A stretch of 64,000 bases of DNA from Magicicada septendecula (GCA_034769895.1 CM068369.1:425779479-425843478); one strand, 5' to 3'. Positions 48,338 to 63,503 are shown, numbered from the stretch's first letter. The notes: generated by a model from the letters alone, not told the origin. Made by a program: numbers and translations.

Positions 48338-49976
48338 TACTTTGAAACAATGTTGTACTTCTTTATCACCCTCTACTGTCATTACTGTTACGAGGGGTAA
48401 ATTCTAAAGTCCACTATCTCAGCACTGATGTTACTGAAGTGTAATTACAGCTAATATGTTTAACTAAGATTCCTATGGCAAACTGTACAGCCACTAAGCA
48501 GTTTTGGCAGAATTAATTATAGGAAAATACTAAGCTTGTGGCAGATGTGCTGTCAGCTTGTGATTGTCAGCTTGTGGTGCTGGCTATCAGAGAAATGTTC
48601 CAAAAAGTCTGACAGTCCTTACACTGCAATATCTCAAAAATTGCAAGGCCTAAAGGAATATTTCTAACAAATACTCCCAGATCGTCGACATCATAAAAAG
48701 TTGTATAAAAGAGAGGGGTTCAAAAAAGAGCTACTAGTGGAAGAGTGCATTTCTGCCACCAACAGGTAAGGGCATTTCTGCCACCATACATCAAGCTCAA
48801 GCAGGTAAGGGCAGTCTTTGCTGTCAACTTAGATGTTGTAGGCTCTTGCTACACCTATCAACTGTGGGGGCACTGGGAGGCAAAGAAAGAATCCTTAACC
48901 ACGATGTGCAAATAAGAAAGTTGTTGCTGAAGGATAATGTAGATTAAACTGCTCTGCACCACATCACACTGTTAAGTGAAAGCTAATTTAGCGCCCTTCA
49001 CTGTCCGAAGATCTACTGGAGATCTATGATGTGGCAAAAGAGGATGAACAACATTGCAATCCTTAATACCCATCAAAATGTGCTTAACAATTTAACCTAC
49101 AACCACACACCAATGAATTCAAGAACAGCACAGTGCATTGTACAGCTTTTGCCTCTACTTTTGAAGTGTGACCTCTGAACTTTTATAGCTCAGTATCATT
49201 TTATTTTTTTATTTTTTTTTACATCACAAACTCACATGAAAACATGAATACAAACATCATCAATTATTATAAAATAATTTTACAATTTTTTTCACTTCGT
49301 ATTTTACAATGTAGTGTAAATAATATCCCCCAACAAAATAATTGTTTATCACCATACTCTTTTGTATATAAAAAGAATCTTTATTGGAGAAAATATAACA
49401 ATGTCATGGAATTTGCTCCTTTACAATCAATGTTCTAATGACAGTAGCAGATAACTGTGCAGAGGTCACACATAGATTAGCCTCATTCAATATCTTATTA
49501 CAATAAGTCAATCAGTAGGCACATAATGTTTTTCTAAAACAATGAATGTTAACACATTTTATTACATGCACAAATAAAAAAGTAAAACATTTAACATTTT
49601 GATAAAATTTCTGCTGTCATACACTACTTTCATGAGATAGAATGTCCTTAAAATATGCATTTTGGAACTTTGATTATGAAATTTTCCTGGGTGGTGGTAG
49701 CCCCTGGGCCCCGCATTGTATGGAGAGGAAAGTTATTCCATACAGCATCAAATGTTGCTAAATGCATCACCACTAATTATAATACTATACTGGTCAGTGG
49801 TATTCACATGAGAATTAATAGAGTACCTCAATACTACCACTGTTCCTAAATTTTTGCACAACTTTAAAAAATATCAGAGAGCAGAGATAATGAACTACAC
49901 AATTTTCTTATCATATTAATTTATAACATAATGCATCTGAATCCTTTCCACTATTCACTGTTGGACACAAAAGCAG

Positions 49977-50002
49977 TTGTGTGTGTGTGTGTGTGTGTGT
50001 GT
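49977..50002. repeat. (GT)n microsatellite
   Basis: About 26 bp of pure GT repeat in the intron. Confidence 0.9.
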
Positions 50003-50172
50003 AAAATCAAGTAGGTGTATGGTTCTTTGCAGTGGAAATGGTATCTGTTACTATAATGAAAACAACACACTAATATTACTTCCTATGGTTGACATTAACA
50101 AATAAACAATAAAGCATATATAAATAGTAGAAATCAAACAGTAATATTTTTAATTTTAAGTCACTATCTTAC

Positions 50173-50342
50173 CTGCCCCCTCCTGAACAATCCTTTATCA
50201 CTTTTTGGATCTAATGCCAAAGCCTTATCACATTGTTCTCTAGCTTCATAATGTTCCTCTAGTTTAAGATGACATAGTGCAGCATTCAAGTGAGCTACTG
50301 TTAATAGTGACTTTCTTTCTTTTTCACCTTCTTCCTGAAAAC
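50173..50342 (-). CDS. FKBP59/FKBP4-like immunophilin, TPR exon
   Basis: The exon lies between acceptor AATTTTCAG and donor GTAAGA and is 170 bp. It encodes FQEEGEKERKSLLTVAHLNA, ALCHLKLEEHYEAREQCDKA and LALDPKSDKGLFRRGQ. This is the core TPR of FKBP4/FKBP5-type proteins, with the HLNxAxCxLKL, CxKALxLDxxxxKGLFRRG pattern. The conserved Asn and Lys/Arg of the carboxylate clamp (N in HLNAALC, K and R in KGLFRRG) are kept, so binding to the Hsp90 EEVD tail is expected from the family. Confidence 0.93.
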
Positions 50343-50744
50343 CTGAAAATTATATGTAAGAAACCTGATCAATATCAATATCAATATCAATACATTAAAA
50401 AACAACTGATATTTTGTATGCCAACACCACTTCCTCTATTATAAGCATGTTCATATGACTTATAAGATGTTATATTATGCTTACAAACAACATTTCAAAT
50501 AAATACACTGAGCAATAAAATGCTGTATGTGTGTATGTGGGGGGGGGGGTTAAATCATTGTACATTTTCACAATTTTGGTAAAGCCCCAATTGTCAATAC
50601 ATAACAAATCACCGCTTTACAACAAGTCCTAAAGTCCTTATATGTACCTATGGTATCAAGCTATGAAGCTTTGTAGAAAACAGTCACAAGCAAAATCGAA
50701 ATTTTTCAGAATAAAGTTCTCAGATATACTGCAATTCCATAACA

Positions 50745-50918
50745 CAGTGGAACCTCGATATAACACCCGTGTAATATAACCCGACCCTTGATGTAATGCT
50801 CATTTTCACGGTTCCGGAAAATTAAATAGTTAAACTTGGGACCTCTATATAAAGCGACTCTCGATATAAAGCACTTTTTGGCCGGTCCGCAGAAGAGCAT
50901 TATATCAAAGTTTCACTG
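50745..50918. mobile_element. Short pogo/Tigger-like MITE
   Basis: Begins CAGTGGAACCTCGATATAAC and ends with the inverse type ATATCAAAGTTTCACTG, 174 bp. The right flank is TA and the left is CA, perhaps a mutated TA target. The ends resemble those of pogo/Tigger elements. It lies in the intron between two TPR exons. Confidence 0.65.
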
Positions 50919-51277
50919 TATTTCAGAAACATTCACTTTAGACATCTGAAGATGTCTATAGTAATATGTTTAAAAAATAGTTATGTTTGAAAACAAGGCA
51001 TAAGGAGAGACTCCAATCTCATATGAACACTGGCCCAGACAATACTACCCTTAAGACAAGACTCGAAACAGTTGCACCATTTGAGAACTTGTATACTGTT
51101 TTTTTTTTTTGTAAACAACACACATAATTAAGTGTTTATTTTAACGCCTACAATAAACAACTAAGACCTTCTTTGCCCTAATTTAAGACTTGTAAAAATC
51201 GTAAGTTAGTTGAAATAAAAACTAATAAAAATTAAATAGTTTTCTTCACAGCTACTGAAAAAAAAGTTCACACTTAC

Positions 51278-51428
51278 CACTATCATATTCTAGATAATCT
51301 ATCATTTTCTTATACATTTTGAGTGCCAGCTTGAATTTTCCTGCTTTAAAGTAGTTTGTTCCCTTGTCTTTGAAAAATTTTCCCTGATCCAATTTTCCAT
51401 CACTATCCAGTGCCCAACTATCCTTTAA
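51278..51428 (-). CDS. FKBP59/FKBP4-like immunophilin, first TPR exon
   Basis: The exon lies between acceptor TTTATCTGCAG and donor GTAAGTG and is 151 bp. It encodes LKDSWALDSDGKLDQGKFFK, DKGTNYFKAGKFKLALKMYK and KMIDYLEYDS. This is the linker after the FKBP domains and the first TPR helices (KxxGTxYFKxGxxxxALxxYKKxxxxLEY). The first residue follows NNFER of the upstream exon in frame, and the exon ends one base into a codon completed by the next exon. Confidence 0.93.
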
Positions 51429-51836
51429 CTGCAGATAAAATATAATTGATTAATATTAAATTACAAAAACTTACACGTTTAGCGTGACTATGATTTTGTA
51501 GCTTTTGAAATAAAAGTACTTGCTGTAAGTAGTAAGTTCTACTTTGAGGGCTCTACTCTTACAACTGTCAGATTATTAAAAAGAACATGACACCTTATAT
51601 AAAAAATGCTATCATTTTGTTTTAAACTGTACCAAGAAATAAAGAAAATATATTTCTATGACCAGTCCACACGCATAGGCACACACACATCTAATACGTC
51701 CAAGTTTTAATAAATGCACACAATGGACTGATCAACCAATAAAAACTTGTATAAACTAGGTAAAATAATACACTAATGTCCACTCTTACTTATGAAACTA
51801 CTCATTTCATAAAACAACTAAATAAAAATGACCTAC

Positions 51837-52084
51837 CCTTTCAAAATTATTTAATGTAACAGTGTAGACAAGACTGGCATCTGGTGGTATTCCAAGATCA
51901 AGCTTTCCTTCTTTCCCCCAACCATATGCTGGTTTCAATTCTAATCTTGACTTTTCTCTTAACTTGAACTTATCTAATGCTCTTTCAATTCCTGGCGGAA
52001 TTCCAAACTCACTGCCTTCACCCAATGAAAAGCTTACATCACGTTCTTCCACAACTTTTCCATTGTATTCACATACCAAGTGAA
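51837..52084 (-). CDS. FKBP59/FKBP4-like immunophilin, second FKBP-domain exon
   Basis: The exon lies between acceptor TTTTTCCAG and donor GTAGGT and is 248 bp. It encodes HLVCEYNGKVVEERDVSFSL, GEGSEFGIPPGIERALDKFK, LREKSRLELKPAYGWGKEGK and LDLGIPPDASLVYTVTLNNF. It is the C-terminal part of an FKBP domain, with the IPPxIExAL helix and the AYGWG...IPPxAxLxYxVxLxxF end. The tryptophan and other rotamase pocket residues are not all conserved, as in the second, inactive FKBP domain of this family. The first FKBP domain and start codon must lie beyond 64000 or in exons I could not see. The E5 LTR begins only 89 bp upstream. Confidence 0.93.
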
Positions 52085-52172
52085 CTGGAAAAACAAATTC
52101 CAACTTGTTACACCACACCAAATGCTGCAATAACAATGTGTTATCAAATATTTAAAACATAAACACACACAC

Positions 52173-53311
52173 TGTAACGGGACAAAACCCAGGGGTTTAT
52201 TTTGAATTCTATAATAATTGTAAAAAGCAGCAGCAACCCAAGCTGAACAACGTTTTGATCACAAGCGCTTGACATTTTTGAACACCCTGTAGTCCACCTC
52301 GTACCAAGCGGTACGAGTCACAAAAGCGATTAGTGTCTGGGAATGTGTACGAGCGCGCGAGTGTGCCGCCTTTTCATAATGTGACAGTCACGTATCGAAA
52401 ATTCCATAGCCGAACATGCGATGGAAACAACGCATCACAGAGTACAAGTTGACAGCGACGCCTAACGCATGGCGGGTAGGCAACCAAGCGCGCACGAGGT
52501 TCAGGCAGTTGGTCACCATTAATCAAACAGTGTAGTCGGAAGACAAGCACCGTCGCAGTGAAAAGTGACGGGAGGCCGGTGCGTGTGAGTACGCCCGGCC
52601 TACCCCAAAATTATATTCGAACGAAAGAGTGCGAAGAAAGTAAATGCATATTTTAAATACATAAACTTAAAACAGTGATAGCCGTTGTGTGGTAGAGACA
52701 GTGTAAGTGAACGGGAAGATGGCGGAATAATTGGAATGGCAAGGAGAAAGTTAAGTACAGTGAATATGTTGGCCAACAAGTTTTGAATATTTAAATAATT
52801 AACAATTCAGAAAAAGGGGGGTGAAAGAGAAATGTAAAGTGTGTGTGTGTGTGTGTGTGTGAGAGGAAATTTGGGAAAAACGTTAAAAGTAAAAGTATGG
52901 TACTGGTTTGTTATGTATAATAAAACTTTTATATGATAGAGGTAAGAATAAATAATATTTCATAAAGAAAAGAGAAAGAAAGAAAGTATTTGAAAAGTGA
53001 TTGAAATAAAAGAGTTGGTTTAAATAACATAAAAAATGTGTTAACTAATTATTACGTTACACCCCATAATCTAAGTTCTGCATTGAGAATTTGTCTAAAC
53101 GAAGTGAATCTTCTGATCTAAGGGTATTAAATGATCTAAATTAATTAAGGGTAAGTATCATGGTTTCGATGTATATCCTTAAAACATCGTGGTGACCTTT
53201 TTAACGAGTTTGGAATCTTCTGGGGAGTTTTTATCAAAAAGGTAAGTTTAACGGAATCAGGGTAAGTAAATTATGTGGCGTATAAAAAGGTAAAAAGATT
53301 GTTTCTCCACA
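52173..53311 (+). repeat. E5 5' LTR
   Basis: Begins TGTAACGGGACAAAACCCAG and ends GTTTCTCCACA. It contains a GT repeat near 52843 and three splice-donor-like sites (GGTAAGTA at 53150, GGTAAGTT at 53241, GGTAAGTA at 53261). The sequence that follows (CGGCGACCCATGCCAGG) is unlike a tRNA-Lys primer site and may be a site for another tRNA with T changed to C in the leading TGG. Confidence 0.9.
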
Positions 53312-53629
53312 AGCGGCGACCCATGCCAGGATCCTAGTATATAAATATTATACGAGGTAGATCTATTTTGAGATGCAGAACATAGGTTTTGGGTAATGCA
53401 TAATTTGTGAAAGTATTGTACATGTTAAACATATATTCTATGGTTATGTTTGGGTAGTATAACGTGCCTGTGAAATTTGTGTGTTTACTTTTACGTATTG
53501 ATAACGATTTTATGTGTGAGGTATTTTGGGAAAACGAAGTAGGTCCATCATGGGATAAGGGTTTTAATAAGTTAATTAATATTCAAAAACAAATAGTTAA
53601 TAATAGGGAAAAATATCTAATAATATGAA

Positions 53630-53800
53630 AGAACGAAATGAACGAGAATAAAGACGATCAGGTAACATATAAGGTTGACAGGTTAAGTGCAAATGAAAAC
53701 ATGAGTAACGAAGAAATAATAACGAGGTAAGTAGTAATTATGGTAACGAGTTTAATAGCGAAATAACAAGTAATAACGGTAAATAATGGTGTTATGATGA
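53630..53800 (+). pseudogene. E5 Gag-like remnant
   Basis: AACGAGAATAAAGACGATCA followed by GGTAACATATAA matches E3 near 19971, and GAAGAAATAATAACGAGGTA with AGTAGTAATTATGG matches E4 near 35413. Stops are frequent, so it is not translated as a whole. Part of the second block (GTATCTGGTAAGGCCAGATG) is duplicated in tandem at about 53940-54110. Confidence 0.55.
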
Positions 53801-54150
53801 GAGGTATTTTGAGAGTAGAGAGTAGTTGAGGTTAGACGAGTATTAGTGAGGAAGTATGAAGAGTGTTTTAGTGGATATCAGGGTCAGAGGGCAGATTTTC
53901 CTGGGTTATATGTGAAGAAAAGCTTCACAAATGTAGTTGTAGGATACTTGGGGTGACAAGGTGTCAACAAATAGTCCAATAAGTTGTTTTTGTGTATCTG
54001 GTAAGGCCAGATGATGTTTTAGTAAGGATATTTGGGGTGACAAGGTGTCAACAAATAGTCCAATAAGTGGTTTTTGTGTATCTGGTAAGGCCAGATGATA
54101 TTTTAATGTTGTTGTATTGCCCTCTGTAGGGAATGAAAATGTGAAATTAG

Positions 54151-54152
54151 GG

Positions 54153-54178
<26 letters not shown>
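54151..54178 (+). repeat. (GA)n microsatellite of E5
   Basis: Short GA tract at the position equivalent to those in E3 and E4. Confidence 0.9.
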
Positions 54179-54184
<6 letters not shown>

Positions 54185-54415
54185 ATATTTAAGGTGAATA
54201 GAGATCATGAAGAGTTAAGACAGAGTATAAATAAATAGAGAGTTAATAAAATAAAGACTTACCTTATAAAGTAAACAGCACGATAGCAAATGAGGAGTAT
54301 TTTGAGAATAAGCACCTCATTTACCTGGTGTAAATGGGTATTATATTAAAAAAGATAATATAATAAATGTAAACAAAAATGAAAAGTGTTGGAATAATAT
54401 CAGACTAAATTTTGA

Positions 54416-56234
54416 TGAAAGGAATGATTTTCAACAGAGTCTTGATCTTCAACAACATCATCGCTATTAACAAGTGTTACAATTTCTTTGTCAGTTATTT
54501 CATATTGGTCGTCTCATGAAAGCCAATTCCTTATTTCATCCAACGATGCATCCTCACATCCAGGGATACGTTGCACCAAGGGCAAAATACTTTCATGAAG
54601 TTCATCCAGCATGCTTTCAGCCATATTTTCGTCCTCGCCCAACAGCTTATGCCATGACTTCGCAATTGTTTGTGCCCCGACGTCGGCCCAGGCCCTTGCG
54701 ACCCAATAAGTGACATCCTTCAAATTTATACTTTTCAACTTCTTAATCAAGTTTTGCCCATCTTCAATTTCTTGTATGACTGTTGACAGAAGCTTTCTTC
54801 GATAGGTTCGTTTAAGTGTTTCCAAAACACCCTGATCCATAGGCTGACAAATGGCAGTCACATTTGGTGGCAAAAACATAGCCTTTATGTCCCCATCTCT
54901 AAGTTCGTCTGGATCAAGGTGAGTTGGGGCATTGTCTAGCAGTAAAACTGCTTTTCTGGGTAGGTTGTTGTCTTTTAAAAACTTCTCTGTAGAAGGAACA
55001 AACTCTTTAAAAAACCATTCCTTAAAAATTTCACTAGTCATCCATGCACTTTTTTGATTGAAATATTTTACTGGAAGAGCATGTTTTGAAATGGTTTTAA
55101 AAGCCCTAGGGTTTTTGGACTTTCCAATCATTGCCAGGTCCATTTTATGGTTTGCTGTGGCATTACTGCATGCTAAAATAGTCACTCTCTCTTTACTACG
55201 TTTATAGCCAGGGGCTGCAGCTTCAGTTCTAGCTGCAAGGCTCTTACTCGGTAACATTTTGAAGTTAAGGCCTGTTTCATCACAATTAAATACTTGATCT
55301 CCTGTTAAGCTTTCAGTTTCAACAAAGTCTTGAAATTTTTTCTTAAACTGCTCCATTTCTTGAAAGTTTGATGACAATTTCTCGCCGCTAATATTCAACT
55401 GACAGATTCCATAACGCTTCTTCCATCTATCAAGCCAGCCAACGCTTGCTGTAAAATCTGCATCACCTTCGTTAAATTCTTTTTGAAACTGCAACGCCTT
55501 TTCTTTTAAGATAGGTCCCGAAATAGGCACCACTTTCTCCCTGAACTGTGTAAACCAAATGTACAATGCTTCGCTAACTTTTTCATAATCACTATTTTTC
55601 ATAGTATTTCTATCTTTAAAAGCAGTCTCAGTAACTCGTGAGGAACACCATTTTTCTAATTCTAATCGTCTCTTCTTCCAATCTCCAACTGTGCGATGAC
55701 CGACACCGTAGTGGTCAGCCACCTTCTGCACCGTTTCCCCTTTATACAGTGTTTCTAATGCCTCAAGCTTGTCTTTTATTGATAAAACAATTTTCTTCCT
55801 TTTCGTAGCCATAATCGCAACACTATTAACAAGACCACACTACGACACCTTCACCAAAACTGCACTAGTCACTCACGGACACACCGCGTAAGAATAGCCT
55901 CACTGCTCACTACAGCACACAACAAGAAACTGCAGTCTACTAAGCGATGAGCATGTGAGCGATAGCGTTGGATGTTGTGGTGGGGTGGGGTGAATGACAT
56001 ATGAGTCACAGCTAGGCTATAATAGGCGATGGGCAGTAGGCCAAATTCCTGCGGTACAGTCAGGAGCAATCACAAAGAGAGCACGTACACTCACGCCCGC
56101 AAACTATTGGCACACTATTTTCGTTGCAGTAATTAAAGAAAATATTTTTTACGTTTACGTTTTTTTATGCCGCTTGGGCAGCGGATAACACGGAATGGTG
56201 GATAATCGAAGGGCGGATAACCGAGACTTTACTG
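54416..56234 (-). mobile_element. Tigger/pogo-type transposon, one end missing
   Basis: The right end carries CAGTAAAGTCTCGGTTATCC in minus orientation, next to a TA (56235-56236), as in Tigger elements. On the left, E5 sequence resumes at TA near 54415, but no terminal repeat is found, and about 150 bp of E5 are missing by comparison with E3. The left terminal repeat and adjoining E5 sequence were probably deleted together after insertion. Confidence 0.8.
54514..55812 (-). CDS. Tigger/jerky-type transposase, nearly intact with a premature stop
   Basis: A 432-codon frame begins MATKRKKIVLSIKDKLEALE, with a CENP-B/pogo HTH (VADHYGVGHRTVGDWKK), a second HTH_Tnp_Tc5 domain (FTASVGWLDRWKKRYGICQL) and a DDE_1 core. 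The catalytic residues appear in FNCDETGLNFKM, LLLDNAPTH and a final D in LPPNVTAICQPMDQGV. The normal spacing is kept and no frameshift is seen. The frame ends RNWLS-TGA, but the same frame continues past the TGA (DDQYEITDKEIVTLVNSDD) to about 54408, so the stop is a recent-looking nonsense change. Whether the shorter protein works is unknown. Confidence 0.9.
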   Translation of the reverse strand: MATKRKKIVLSIKDKLEALETLYKGETVQKVADHYGVGHRTVGDWKKRRLELEKWCSSRVTETAFKDRNTMKNSDYEKVSEALYIWFTQFREKVVPISGPILKEKALQFQKEFNEGDADFTASVGWLDRWKKRYGICQLNISGEKLSSNFQEMEQFKKKFQDFVETESLTGDQVFNCDETGLNFKMLPSKSLAARTEAAAPGYKRSKERVTILACSNATANHKMDLAMIGKSKNPRAFKTISKHALPVKYFNQKSAWMTSEIFKEWFFKEFVPSTEKFLKDNNLPRKAVLLLDNAPTHLDPDELRDGDIKAMFLPPNVTAICQPMDQGVLETLKRTYRRKLLSTVIQEIEDGQNLIKKLKSINLKDVTYWVARAWADVGAQTIAKSWHKLLGEDENMAESMLDELHESILPLVQRIPGCEDASLDEIRNWLS

Positions 56235-57299
56235 TATTTGTGTAATAGGTTATGTTGTACACAGTATTTTATGTAACAAAGGTTTGTAGTAGGGATTGAT
56301 TTTATAATAATAATAATATTTCATTTCACTAAATAATTAACAGGATGTAATTGTGAATTTTATAAGGAAATTAGATGAATTGTTTTGAATAATGTAATTA
56401 AAGTGACTTACATGTTTTGAAAAATTATGGAATTAAATTAATTTGAGATGGGTTAATTAATTTAAAAGATGTGAAACTTTGATAAAAAATTTGAGAAATT
56501 TATTTTGAACTGAATTGTATAATAAATGATAAATAATTAAATGTAAAAGGTGTTAATGCATTGTGATTACAGGCAGTATGGATTGTTTAATAGGTTATAT
56601 TATGTGTATGTACATTGTATTTTGGGTACTTAACATTGATAATTCTTATTGAGTACATGATAATAATGATAATTGATGAAATGATTAACAGTGTGTAATT
56701 ATTAATATTTTATAATGTAATGGTAAAGATCTTACAATCAAAATAATTACAGTGTTGTGTGCATACATGGCAGTTTGTGTAAGCAATGTTTACAGTTTTG
56801 AGTGAGTTGATAACAACAATAATATTCTATTTTGATAAAGTAATTAACATTATTGAAATTTTATAATGTAATTGAAGTAATTTAAATTATTGCAAATCAC
56901 GTAATTAAATTAATTTGAGGTAATTAATTTAAATTAATGGAAAATGGATTTAAATGAATTTAAAGTGTGGTAAAAGTTGGATTTTGGGTAACGATTTTTT
57001 TATAAAACAGTAATTGATTTCAGTAAACGGGTGTTAAGAGTTAGACAATGAAATTAAACCAGCCAGTGTTAGTTTTGCACAGGTATTAGACAACATAAGA
57101 ATTTCTGGAGGTAAAGTGAGATAAACACGGGTCAGTAGGGGAGACAGAAGTGAGAGTGATTGTATGTAGAGAAAGCGAGAGTGATGAAAGTGGAGAGTAA
57201 ATAGGTGAGAGCAGGGTACATAAATTTTGTAGTGAGGGTGGAGGTGTAAGGAGTCCTCAACGCAAGGCGTTGTGGCGGGAGGTGAAAAGTTTTAAAGAG

Positions 57300-57620
57300 G
57301 GCTGCGGAGTTACCTGGAAAGGGCCAGGAACTAATAAGGGAATGAGTATAAGGGAAGGGAACACACATCCTATGTACAAAAAGGGTATCAGGTGCTTTGT
57401 TATAAGGGGAGAATGATTCAAGTAGAGTTAGAGAAATGGTGGAGGGAAATATTATTGAGAGAACGGTGTCACCCTATTTCAAATCCGCTAGTTGTTGATA
57501 TAAAGAAGGAGGTGAGAGTGGGGTTAGGTTTAAATGCCCGTAGATAAAACAGATTATTATTCTTGAAAGGGAGTCACTCGTTTATTGATAAATGAGAATA
57601 TGAAATAAAATTTAAAAAAA
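57300..57620 (+). pseudogene. E5 reverse transcriptase remnant, N-terminal fingers only
   Basis: Frames must be shifted, but VQKGYQVLCYKGRMIQVELE is readable, and SNPLVVDIKKE, LNAR and IKQIIILERE follow. The SNPLVV phrase is closer to the Gypsy RT consensus than in E3 or E4. Upstream sequence (GTCCTCAACGCAAGGCGTTG and GTTACCTGGAAAGGGCCAGG) matches E4 exactly or nearly so. No palm domain follows. Confidence 0.65.
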
Positions 57621-58179
57621 ATTCTGAGTAGAAATTATAATGTAACAGTTGGAAAATTTAATTAAAAAATTGAATTTAAAGTTGTATTGTTTTCATGTTC
57701 TCTGTATAAGGTTATGATGTTATGATACGATATCAGCTGACACACTGTGTTATGTGTATATTATATTTTGTGTAACCAATTTATAGTTGTAATTGATTTT
57801 GTAATAGTAATACATTTTTATTTGAATAATTGTCAGTATGTAATTATGAATGTTTCTAGTGAAATTTAAATTCATGCAAGTTAAATTCATTTAAAAGATA
57901 GAAATCTTGGTAATCAATTTGAAAATTTTTGATTTGAAGTGGATAATAAATGGTAGACAATTAAAATTAAATGATTAAAATGTTGAATCAATAGAAATTG
58001 AAATTAAAAGTTGTGTAATGGAAGGAAATTTTATTCAAATTTAGAGACGAAATGTTTATGTTAATGTAACAATGGTAATGTTTATTTTGAGTGTTTATTA
58101 GGTTGCATTATGTTGATTATGTAATTGTGTGGGTATATATAAAACATGTACAGTATAAGATATGTTTTAAATGCGATTT

Positions 58180-59089
58180 CCCACATTTCGGGCGGTCCCG
58201 GCCTTACCAGCCCAGACCGTGGTTTTGGTTTACAACCAGCTATGGGCAGACTTATTGTACACTGACCATGGTTTGTTGTTTTGAAATTGGTGTAACATAG
58301 AAATTTAATGGGGAACAAAAGGGGAATCTAAGAATTTTGTTTTTGGAACACGGCTATACACCTATGTATGGGTGGTAGACCGAATAGGGGCGTATCAATA
58401 AGTTTATTAGTAGGGGCACTGGTACCCTGAAGGTTATGTAACGTTAAAGCAAGGATGGGGGTGAAAGAAAACAAAAAAGTGTTCACCTCTTCCGCCTCAG
58501 TACTTGTGGAGGCAACTGGGTGCTACAGTTCAGGGGGGGGGCAATAGTGTGTGGAAGGAGGTTTTTAAATTGTTAATAAATAAGTTCCTATTGAAAAAGA
58601 AATAAAATAAAATTGATGATTATTGTAATGGTGCTGAGAATAGTGAAGTAGTGGAGTAGATTGTTTGATTTATTTTGGAGTTTAAATTTTTATTTTGTTT
58701 GTTGTGTCTAACCTAAACGGTCAATGTGTATCGTATATGTTACAGAAGTAAAAATAATATGGATGATGTAATACAGAAAAATGTAATATGTTCAGGTTAA
58801 GTATAGATGCGTTAAGAAATATTGTTTATTTAAGTAGATCATTGAGATAAAACCAGTACTTTGCTAAAGACAAACCAGTACGACTAAGGGGAACCAAATC
58901 AGTTGAGGATATGGTATAGTGAAAGGCCAGTTTTTTTTTTTTTTTTATGAATTGTTTCAGAGTCTGGTGATTCAGTGGCCACAATCACCAGACTAGGGGG
59001 GTACGTTACCCATGATTTTAATAAGGATTTATGGGGAGTCAATGGCGCCATATCCCAGCTGGTCCTCTTACCTCTCATGGGGGGGTTAT
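58180..59089 (+). other. E5 conserved 3' non-coding module
   Basis: Shares GGGCGGTCCCGGCC, CCAGCCCAGACCGTGGTTTT and TATGGGCAGA with E3, GAAATTGGTGTAACATAGAA with E0 and E3, GGGGCGTATCA, GGTGCTACAGTTCAGGGG with E0, CCAGTACTTTGCTAAAGACA with E4, and GGCGCCATATCC. The GGCGGTCCTGAGCTGG block is missing, and the hairpin is reduced to its 3' arm. Confidence 0.65.
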
Positions 59090-62242
<3,153 letters not shown>

Positions 62243-63002
62243 TGTAACAATAATAATTTTATTTCATAATCCCTATAAAGTTTTGGTGAATAAACTATAG
62301 AATATTTTAAACAACACACTTTGGAATTAACAGGATTTCGGTCGAATTCGCTGAAAAGCTACAAATGTCGCAAAAAACTATTTGCCACAGATAAACAGTA
62401 AACAACCAAGCCCACAATTACGTCAGACGCCAGGAATGTAAGACTCATTGTATGTGACTGGGTTGGGTTTCTGAACAAAGAACTCGTGACGTAGTTTTGC
62501 CCCATCTACGCAATGTTTAACAAAGACTCTGGGTCATTTTCGTCCAGACAGTGAACCGAACCGGCCGGCATATTCACTAAACGTTTTGTGTAAATTTTAC
62601 ACCTCCAAAAGTGGTTTAATAACTATTGATGAAATATCGGTAATGGTGTTGTAACTGGGCTTGAGTGTGTGTCATCGGCCAAGTGAAACCGTGAAGAATC
62701 GGCAACGGTCCGGACTTCTACGTGCAGCCAAATCTACCAAAGTGTGATTCGAGGGGGGACACTAAGATTCGAGAGTGTGGGCCCTAAGACAATGTAAAGA
62801 ATCAGATTTTACACGATGACAGGATTCGAGTAGTGCGGTGACATCGACTCAAAAACCGGAAGCTAAGTATCAGCTACAACCTTTTGTAATATCAAAGATA
62901 CTAATCTCAAAAATATTAATATCAAAGTAAAATGACCAATTCAGTAAATTCATTTCAATAAAGAATTTATTCATAAAATGAGCTTATAAAAAACTAATAA
63001 TT

Positions 63003-63084
<82 letters not shown>

Positions 63085-63502
63085 AAAATAATATTCAAAA
63101 AGTGCTGGGTTGTGCAAATATAAAATATATATATCTATAAACCACATATCAAATGTTTAATGTTTACTGTGTAGGTATTTTGGAGGGTTTGTAAAAGGGA
63201 AATTTAAAGTAATTTTGTCGCCACCTGGTGGAGAATATATGTAAGTAAATGTCATAAATAAACTGGGTAATATCATTTGGTAAAAATTTTAACAAAGTAT
63301 TATTATTTCACATAACACCTTCCGCTACTCAAGAAGGTCGCTTAAACGAATTCGTGCCCTGTAATAACTTTTAAAGGTAAGTAAAACTACAAGTTTATAT
63401 TTACGTTTCTTGATCAAGATGGCGCCCGACCTTTGAAATTATTGACTAAGTGTAAAGATATTATATTGTATTTTATTATCAGCAATAAAAAGTAGTATAA
63501 CA
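62243..63502 (+). repeat. E6 5' LTR
   Basis: The end (GTATAACA at 63502) is fixed by the primer site one base later. The start is less sure: TGTAACAATAATAATTTTAT at 62243 fits the group and gives 1260 bp. It contains AACCGGCCGG like the E4 LTR, a 76-bp GA tract (63007-63082) and GGTAAGTA at 63376. Confidence 0.65.
63007..63082 (+). repeat. (GA)n microsatellite in the E6 LTR
   Basis: Pure GA repeat. Unlike E3, E4 and E5, this tract lies in the LTR and not in the internal region. Confidence 0.95.
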
Positions 63503-63503
63503 T

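Larger units (their letters stand above)
42754..50172 (-). other. Large intron of the FKBP-type gene, 7.4 kb
   Basis: Holds a hAT fragment (about 45000-45660), a DD82E transposon (45731-48337) and a (GT)n run. 42754-44780 and 48338-50172 are AT-rich with no gene found; a few phrases around 48560-48720 may be worn coding remains next to the transposon, but they are not identifiable. Confidence 0.7.
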
